This document shows, in pieces, positions 50,495-55,403 of a stretch of 55,403 bases of DNA; within the stretch, counting starts at the first letter, position 1, and each line of letters begins with the position of its first letter. The DNA comes from an uncultured Christensenella sp. (GTDB taxonomy: Bacteria; Bacillota; Clostridia; Christensenellales; UBA1242): contig CASESH010000030.1 of NCBI GenBank assembly GCA_949290565.1, forward strand, positions 1 through 55,403, written 5' to 3'. A program made the position numbers and the translations under genes. The notes under the pieces were generated by a model that had not been told where the DNA came from, did not search any database, and saw only the letters and a program-made list of their open reading frames with translations.

Positions 50495-51679
50495 ATGTTA
50501 AAGGCGATAAGTGTAACTCAGTTAAATAAATATATATCTAATATTTTTGAAGCAGAAGAACTTTTACAAAATGTAAAAGTTTATGGAGAAGTTTCTAATC
50601 TTTCGTTTGTGAGAGGAAATTTATATTTTAATTTAAAAGATGAAGATTCTCTCATTTCTTGTATTATGTTTGGTGTAAGTAATTGCAACTTAAAGGAAGG
50701 AAACCAAATTAGTGCAACAGGTAATATTAGGTTTTATTCAAAGGGTGGAAAAATAAATTTATATGTAAGCGCAACTCTTCCTTATGGTAGTGGATTATTG
50801 TATCAACAATTTATTGAACTTAAAGATAAATTGGAAAAAGAGGGTATTTTTAATATAAAAAGTAGAGAAGAAATACCTAGTAAAATTAACAAAATTGGAA
50901 TTATAACTTCTTCAACCGGTGCAGTTTTGCATGATATTGTTACTGTTAGTCATAGAAGAAATCCTAAATTAGATATTGATGTCTATCCGGCGAAAGTTCA
51001 AGGAAAAAATGCTGAAAAGTCTATTATCAATGGATTAAAATATTTTGATAAATGTAATGATATAGATGTTATAATTATTGCAAGAGGTGGCGGTTCAATA
51101 GAGGATTTACAACCTTTTAATACTGAAATACTTGCCAGAGAAATTGTGAAGATTTCAAAGCCTATTATATCTGCTGTTGGGCATGAAACAGATTACACTA
51201 TTTGTGATTTTTCATCTTCTTTACGTGCTGCAACACCTTCTGAGGCTGCTGAGATTGTTGCTATTGACTTATCATTAAGTTTAAAAATGTTTAAGTCAAA
51301 CTATGAGAAATTAAATTATTTATATTACAATTTACTTGATGAAAAAACCATTGTTATGGAAAATTATATAGAGAAATTAAATACTTATTTTGATAATATT
51401 CTATTAAAAAAGAACTCTAAATTGAAGATTCTTTTGTCAAAATTTTTAAAGATAAATTTATTTGAAAATATTGAAAATAAGTTTACTTTATCTTATAATA
51501 AACTAAATGTAATAAATCCTATTTATATTTCTCAAATGGGTTGGGCTAGGATTACAAAAGGAGAAAAACTAATTAATTCTATTAAACAGTTAAAACTTGG
51601 AGATGAATTAAATATAGAAATTTGCGATGGTAAATTTAAATCATCAGTTTTAGATATATTAAAGGAGAATATAGAATGA
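50495..51679 (+). CDS. xseA: Exodeoxyribonuclease VII large subunit
   Basis: This 394-residue subunit degrades single-stranded DNA with XseB. An N-terminal OB-fold (about residues 1-100) precedes the catalytic domain with GIITSSTGAVLHDI, RGGGSIEDLQPFN and SAVGHETDYTI. The C-terminal coiled coil is shorter than in E. coli (about 450 residues), as in many Firmicutes. It starts 15 nt after nusB and overlaps xseB by 4 nt. Confidence 0.96.
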   Translation: MLKAISVTQLNKYISNIFEAEELLQNVKVYGEVSNLSFVRGNLYFNLKDEDSLISCIMFGVSNCNLKEGNQISATGNIRFYSKGGKINLYVSATLPYGSGLLYQQFIELKDKLEKEGIFNIKSREEIPSKINKIGIITSSTGAVLHDIVTVSHRRNPKLDIDVYPAKVQGKNAEKSIINGLKYFDKCNDIDVIIIARGGGSIEDLQPFNTEILAREIVKISKPIISAVGHETDYTICDFSSSLRAATPSEAAEIVAIDLSLSLKMFKSNYEKLNYLYYNLLDEKTIVMENYIEKLNTYFDNILLKKNSKLKILLSKFLKINLFENIENKFTLSYNKLNVINPIYISQMGWARITKGEKLINSIKQLKLGDELNIEICDGKFKSSVLDILKENIE

Positions 51680-51888
51680 ATTTTGATGAGTGTAATGAAA
51701 AATTACAAGAAATAATAAAAAAACTAGAAAAAAATGATGTTTCAATCGAGGAGGCTACACTTCTTTATGAAACCGGAGTTGAACTTGCAAAAAATTGTTA
51801 CAAAATTTTGGAAAAAAGCAAGGGGAAGGTAACTATTTTAAAAAATGAATTGGAAAATCTAATAAATGAAGATAATAATGATTTTTAG
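51676..51888 (+). CDS. xseB: Exodeoxyribonuclease VII small subunit
   Basis: This 70-residue helical protein caps XseA. FDECNEKLQEIIKKLEKNDVSIEEATLLYETGVELAKNC is the family core. It overlaps xseA by 4 nt and has AAGGAG before the ATG, ensuring balanced expression. The ispA/dxs genes that often follow xseB are absent; proS comes next. Confidence 0.95.
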   Translation: MNFDECNEKLQEIIKKLEKNDVSIEEATLLYETGVELAKNCYKILEKSKGKVTILKNELENLINEDNNDF

Positions 51889-51899
51889 AGGAGAAAAAA

Positions 51900-53606
51900 A
51901 TGAAACTAAGTAAGTTGGTTGCTGAAAGAACAAAAGATATACCAAATGATGCAAAAATGAAAAATCATATTCTATTGATTAGAGCGGGGTATATTAAACA
52001 AGTTGCAAATGGAATATATTCTTTAACTATGCTGGGTCAAAAGGCTTGTCTTAATATTGAAAATATTATTAGAAAAGAGATGGATAAATGTGATGGTCAG
52101 GAAGTTAAATTTCCTGTCGTTATGCCAAAAGAACTATGGGATATGTCTGGACGATATTCTTCAATAGGAAGTGAAATGGTTAGGTTTACAGATAGACAAA
52201 ATAGACAAATGCTTCTTGGAATGACTCATGAAGAAGCGGCAGTTCATCTTGCAAAAAATTGGGTTAATAGTTATAATCAACTTCCTTGTATGATATATCA
52301 AATTCAAACAAAATTTAGAGATGAGCCAAGGAGTAGAGGCGGATTAATTAGGGTAAGAGAGTTTACTATGAAAGATGCCTATTCTTTTCATATTAATCAA
52401 AAAGATTTGGAAGACTATTATGATAAGATTTTTAATGCCTATGAAAGAATTTATAAAAAAATAGGATTAACAAATTTTATTTCTGTAAAAAGTGATAATG
52501 GTATGTTTGGTGGTAATTTATCACATGAATTCATGTTCCTTAATGAGAATGGAGAAGATGAACTTGTTATGTGTAATAATTGTGGTTATAGGGCAAATCA
52601 AGAAGTTGCTCAATGTGTTTATGAATCCCCAAATAAGGAAGATGAAGAACCATTACAAGAGGTATTTACTTCTTATGCTAAGGATATAAACGAAGTAAGC
52701 AATTATTTGAATATATCTCCAAAAAAATGTACAAAAGCAGTAGTCTTTGCTATTAAAGGTGAAAAAGGCAGTGTGGTTTGTTTTACTCGTGGAGATAGAG
52801 AAATTAACGAAACAAAATTAAGAAAATTATGTAAAAAAGAAATTGTTCCATATGATGCTACAAATGACGCTGATTTTTGTGCTGGCAATATAGGACCATA
52901 TAAATTGAAGGCAAAAAATTGTATAGTTTATTATGATATTAGTCTTAAAGGTGTAAAAAATTTAGTTACCGGTGCAAATAAAAAGGAATATCATTATAAA
53001 AATTTCAATATTGAAAGAGAAATGGGAAATGTTGAATATTATGATATTTCAAAGGTAAAAAATGAGGACATGTGTCCAAATTGTGGTAAAAAATTAAAGG
53101 TTTCAAATGGAATAGAAATTGGGAATATATTCCAACTTGGCACTAAATATTCTAGTTCTATGGGTATGCTTGTTAAGACAAGCGATGGTAAAGAGATAAA
53201 TCCTGTTATGGGCTGTTATGGTATAGGTGTTGGAAGAAATTTAGCGTGTGTTATCGAAGAAAATAGTGATGAAAATGGAATTTGTATGCCAATATCAATA
53301 GCTCCATTTAAAGTTCATATTACTCCGATTAGATATGAAGATGAAAAGGTTAAAAAAATTGCTGATTCTATATATAAAGATTTAATTGAAAACAACATAG
53401 AAACTTTAATTGATGATAGGGAATGTACACCAGGTGTAAAGTTTGCAGATGCAGATTTAATGGGTATGCCAATTAGAATTGTTGTTAGCCCAAGAAGTTT
53501 AGAGAAGGATTTAGTAGAAATTAAACTGAGAAAAACAGGCGAAGTTATTATGTGTGAATTAAACCAAATTATTTCAAAAATTAATTCAATGATAAATATT
53601 AATTAA
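51900..53606 (+). CDS. proS: Prolyl-tRNA synthetase
   Basis: This 568-residue class II synthetase is of the bacterial type. Motif 1 lies around the MPKELWDMSGR block, motif 2 in FRDEPRSRGGLIRVREFTMKDAYSF, and motif 3 in GCYGIGVGRNLACVIE. A YbaK-like editing domain is inserted (about residues 230-390), including the MCNNCGYRANQE zinc-ribbon-like stretch before it, and the anticodon-binding domain is C-terminal. GAGGAG precedes the ATG, 11 nt after xseB. No T-box leader is seen. Confidence 0.97.
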   Translation: MKLSKLVAERTKDIPNDAKMKNHILLIRAGYIKQVANGIYSLTMLGQKACLNIENIIRKEMDKCDGQEVKFPVVMPKELWDMSGRYSSIGSEMVRFTDRQNRQMLLGMTHEEAAVHLAKNWVNSYNQLPCMIYQIQTKFRDEPRSRGGLIRVREFTMKDAYSFHINQKDLEDYYDKIFNAYERIYKKIGLTNFISVKSDNGMFGGNLSHEFMFLNENGEDELVMCNNCGYRANQEVAQCVYESPNKEDEEPLQEVFTSYAKDINEVSNYLNISPKKCTKAVVFAIKGEKGSVVCFTRGDREINETKLRKLCKKEIVPYDATNDADFCAGNIGPYKLKAKNCIVYYDISLKGVKNLVTGANKKEYHYKNFNIEREMGNVEYYDISKVKNEDMCPNCGKKLKVSNGIEIGNIFQLGTKYSSSMGMLVKTSDGKEINPVMGCYGIGVGRNLACVIEENSDENGICMPISIAPFKVHITPIRYEDEKVKKIADSIYKDLIENNIETLIDDRECTPGVKFADADLMGMPIRIVVSPRSLEKDLVEIKLRKTGEVIMCELNQIISKINSMININ

Positions 53607-53763
53607 TTTTGAATTCAATGTTTTTCAAACTATTTATAATTCTACATTATTTTATTTTAATGAAAATTTTGAGTATAAAATTATTAAATATTTATTTACT
53701 TTTGTACTTATTTTTAAAATATTATTATAAGTGTTTATTCCATAATTGAACTTATATTTTTAG

Positions 53764-53798
53764 TAAATGTCTCATATATATAAATGAGGCATTTTTTA
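53764..53798 (+). terminator. Terminator after proS
   Basis: AATGTCTCAT at 53766-53775 pairs with ATGAGGCATT at 53784-53793 (one T-G) around an 8-nt loop, followed by a T run. It overlaps a possible start codon (53784) of the next gene. Confidence 0.85.
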
Positions 53799-53804
53799 TT
53801 TAAT

Positions 53805-54407
53805 ATGATTTTTCTAAAAGATAATAAAGTACAAATAAGTAAGTACAAAATAATAAGAAAACAAAAAAGATTCTGGGTAATAAAAATCAGTTTTCTTGCT
53901 TTTTTATTGTCTTTATTATTAAGTTTATTTTCAGAAGTTATATTAAATAAAACAAACCTATTAATAGCAATATTACTATTATTTGTTTTTATGATTCTAA
54001 ATATTTTATCTGATATGTTAGGGCTAGCAATTACTTCATGCCAAACCGAAATTTTAAAAACACAAAAGATAGATAGAAAAGTTTATTTAAGATGTATGTC
54101 TTTAATTAGAAATTCAGATAAAGTTTCTTCTATATTATGTGATGTAGTAGGGGATATATGTGGAATATTATGTGGCGTTAGTGGTACAATGATTGCTTAC
54201 GTGATATCTAAATGTATAGTACTTGGTGGTATAGGATTTTTTTTAGGAGCAATTATTAGTGCTTTAATAGCAGGGTTTACTGTTCTATTTAAGGCAATTG
54301 CAAAAAATTATGCTGTAAAAAATTCTACAAGAATAGTAATAAAGATTGCCGAAATTTTAAATATTTTATACAAAACAAAAGAAAAAAAAGATAGCGAAAA
54401 ACGTTAA
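53805..54407 (+). CDS. CorB-like membrane protein upstream of argR
   Basis: This 200-residue membrane protein belongs to a clostridial family labelled Mg2+/Co2+ transporter CorB-like. It has an N-terminal hydrophobic pair (about residues 25-65), a LGLAITSCQTEILKTQ segment, and the family-like NSDKVSSILCDVVGDICGILCGVSG followed by a long hydrophobic region (about 125-160). It lacks the CBS domains of true CorB/CNNM proteins, so transport is doubtful. No ribosome binding site is visible. ATG 53784 is also possible but lies in the 3' arm of the proS terminator, so 53805 is preferred. Function is not established. Confidence 0.72.
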   Translation: MIFLKDNKVQISKYKIIRKQKRFWVIKISFLAFLLSLLLSLFSEVILNKTNLLIAILLLFVFMILNILSDMLGLAITSCQTEILKTQKIDRKVYLRCMSLIRNSDKVSSILCDVVGDICGILCGVSGTMIAYVISKCIVLGGIGFFLGAIISALIAGFTVLFKAIAKNYAVKNSTRIVIKIAEILNILYKTKEKKDSEKR

Positions 54408-54468
54408 AAGCCTTTAAAATAAAGCACTTTATAATTATTCATATAGTAATTTATAATTATTATATATT

Positions 54469-54531
54469 TTGCATAAAAATAAATTTTATATATGTATAAT
54501 TATACAAAAGGTATTGCATAAAAATAAATTT
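54469..54531 (+). repeat. 18-bp direct repeat pair over the argR promoter (candidate ARG boxes)
   Basis: TTGCATAAAAATAAATTT occurs twice, at 54469-54486 and 54514-54531, exactly identical and 45 bp apart (start to start). The second copy overlaps the argR -35. The core GCATAAAAAT resembles half of an ARG box (CATGAATAAAAAT-like). Autoregulation by ArgR is inferred. Confidence 0.6.
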
Positions 54532-54542
54532 AATTGTATAAT
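54514..54542 (+). promoter_or_regulatory. Promoter of argR
   Basis: TTGCAT at 54514-54519 and a perfect TATAAT at 54537-54542 have a 17-nt spacer. The start should be near 54549. The -35 and spacer lie inside the second 18-bp repeat. Confidence 0.8.
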
Positions 54543-54583
54543 CAATAACGAAGAAGTTGAATAATTATTTGGAGGGATTGATT

Positions 54584-55036
54584 ATGGCAAGGACTTCTAG
54601 GCAGTCAAAGATTCTAGAATTAATTTCTTTATATGAGATTGAAACCCAAGATGATTTAGTTTCTAGGCTAAGTTCTAGTAATTTTGAAGTAACACAAGCA
54701 ACTATTAGTCGTGATATAAAGGAATTAGGGTTAATTAAAGTTATTTCATCACAAACAGGTAAATATATGTATTCTTTGCCAAAAGCAAATCAAACTCCCA
54801 ATAAATACATATTCATTTTAAAAGAAAGTGTTATATCTTTTAATGTTGTAAATAATCTTGTTGTTGTAAAAACTCTTAGAGGTGTTGCTGAAAGTGTTTG
54901 TAGTATTCTAGATGGTTTTAATTTACAAAACGTTTTAGGTATTGTTAGTGGAATTGATACTGTTATGATAATCTTTGCTGACTCAGAAAAAGCTGAGTAT
55001 TGTTTAAATAAATTAGATAGTATAATAAATTTTTAA
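54584..55036 (+). CDS. argR: Arginine repressor ArgR
   Basis: This 150-residue regulator represses arginine biosynthesis when arginine is bound. The N-terminal winged helix contains SRQSKILELISLYEIETQDDLV and VTQATISRDIKELGLIKV; the C-terminal oligomerisation domain contains GIVSGIDTVMIIF, where the usual GDDT arginine-binding pair reads GIDT (first Asp replaced by Ile). The start is ATG 54584, after GGAGGG; an in-frame start at 54557 lies before that site. In Firmicutes argR often precedes recN, but the next about 370 bp contain no gene. No arginine pathway gene is in the window. Confidence 0.94.
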   Translation: MARTSRQSKILELISLYEIETQDDLVSRLSSSNFEVTQATISRDIKELGLIKVISSQTGKYMYSLPKANQTPNKYIFILKESVISFNVVNNLVVVKTLRGVAESVCSILDGFNLQNVLGIVSGIDTVMIIFADSEKAEYCLNKLDSIINF

Positions 55037-55403
55037 TAAGTTTGTTTTTAAAAAAATTTTAGATTAGAAAATTTTATTTATCTTTTCTAAAATTTTTTTT
55101 CATTAACAATGAGAAATTGTAAATTAATTGAATAATTAAAATTTTTTTTATATTTTTAAGTTATATAATTTATACATACAAATAAAAATAAAACTGAAAT
55201 AATGTTTGTTTAGATGATTTTCTATAAACTTTTTAAAAAAAGTTTTCAATTTCAATGTATTAAATTTATTTTGTATAAATTTATTTCTGACTGTTTTTGA
55301 TAGTAGTTTTATTTGTTTTTTTAAGAATATATTTTATTTTGAATTATGTATTTATAATGTAAATCATTTTTTTTAATTTAAAAATTATTTAGAATAAAAT
55401 AAT
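55037..55403. other. AT-rich tail after argR
   Basis: About 370 bp without a gene. A terminator lies at the left edge (see next entry). The rest is low-complexity AT-rich DNA; I see no conserved RNA or convincing promoter. Confidence 0.5.
55050..55100 (+). terminator. Terminator after argR
   Basis: A 14-bp inverted repeat (55050-55063 with 55086-55099) encloses a T-rich loop; the 3' arm ends in a run of T. An alternative inner pairing TTAGAAAA/TTTTCTAA is also possible. Confidence 0.7.

Noticed and set aside
54469..54531. Two-unit CRISPR-like repeat
   Set aside because: Only two copies, 27-bp gap, AT-rich and overlapping a promoter; operator repeats explain it better.

Overview
The window is a strongly AT-rich chromosomal segment from a sporulating, low-GC Gram-positive bacterium, most probably an uncultured member of class Clostridia. 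The evidence is the spoIIAA-spoIIAB-sigF operon, a complete spoIIIAA-AH operon, a threonyl T-box leader, an L20-type leader before infC, AUU as the infC start codon, and Firmicutes gene orders such as smc-ftsY-ylxM-ffh-rpsP-khpA-rimM-trmD. I see no rRNA operon, transposase, prophage, CRISPR array, toxin-antitoxin or defence locus. Almost all genes lie on the + strand; only the spoIIA operon is on the - strand.

Layout. 1-2.35 kb: a catalytically degenerate transglutaminase-fold protein convergent with the SigF operon. 2.62-3.32 kb: six tRNA genes (Pro, Met/Ile2, Asp, Phe, Thr, Tyr) between a promoter and a terminator. 3.4-5.6 kb: yceD-rpmF and a degenerate PepD-like peptidase. 5.6-9.8 kb: asd-dapA-dapB-lysC (diaminopimelate/lysine). 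9.9-22.5 kb: plsX-rnc-smc-ftsY, ylxM-ffh, then rpsP-khpA-rimM-trmD-radical SAM-rbgA-rnhB-yraN. 22.6-32.3 kb: rplS, an unknown lipoprotein, comM-dprA-topA-trmFO-hslV-hslU. 32.5-38.6 kb: trxA, cysteine desulfurase with an IscU-like partner, rpsB-tsf, ruvX-yrzB-lysS. 38.7-41.5 kb: ytxC-like gene and T-box-controlled thrS. 41.5-44.6 kb: a 70-bp nested palindrome, L20 leader, infC-rpmI-rplT, rRNA methyltransferase, efp. 44.8-53.6 kb: spoIIIAA-AH, yqhY, nusB, xseA-xseB, proS. 53.8-55.4 kb: a CorB-like membrane protein, argR and an AT-rich tail.

The genes serve translation and ribosome assembly, protein targeting, chromosome and DNA maintenance, lysine/peptidoglycan precursor supply, and two stages of sporulation: SigF activation in the forespore and the SpoIIIA channel.

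Most of the window is conserved core. The notable points are: three family members that lost their signature catalytic or ligand residues while staying full length (transglutaminase-like, PepD-like, IscU-like); a yceD transcript that looks leaderless; structured leaders before rpsB, infC and thrS; a 70-bp nested palindrome after thrS; an 18-bp repeat pair over the argR promoter; a palindrome at the predicted ylxM transcription start; and conserved gene orders from which fatty-acid synthesis genes, xerC and codY are absent. I found no clearly new multi-gene system.
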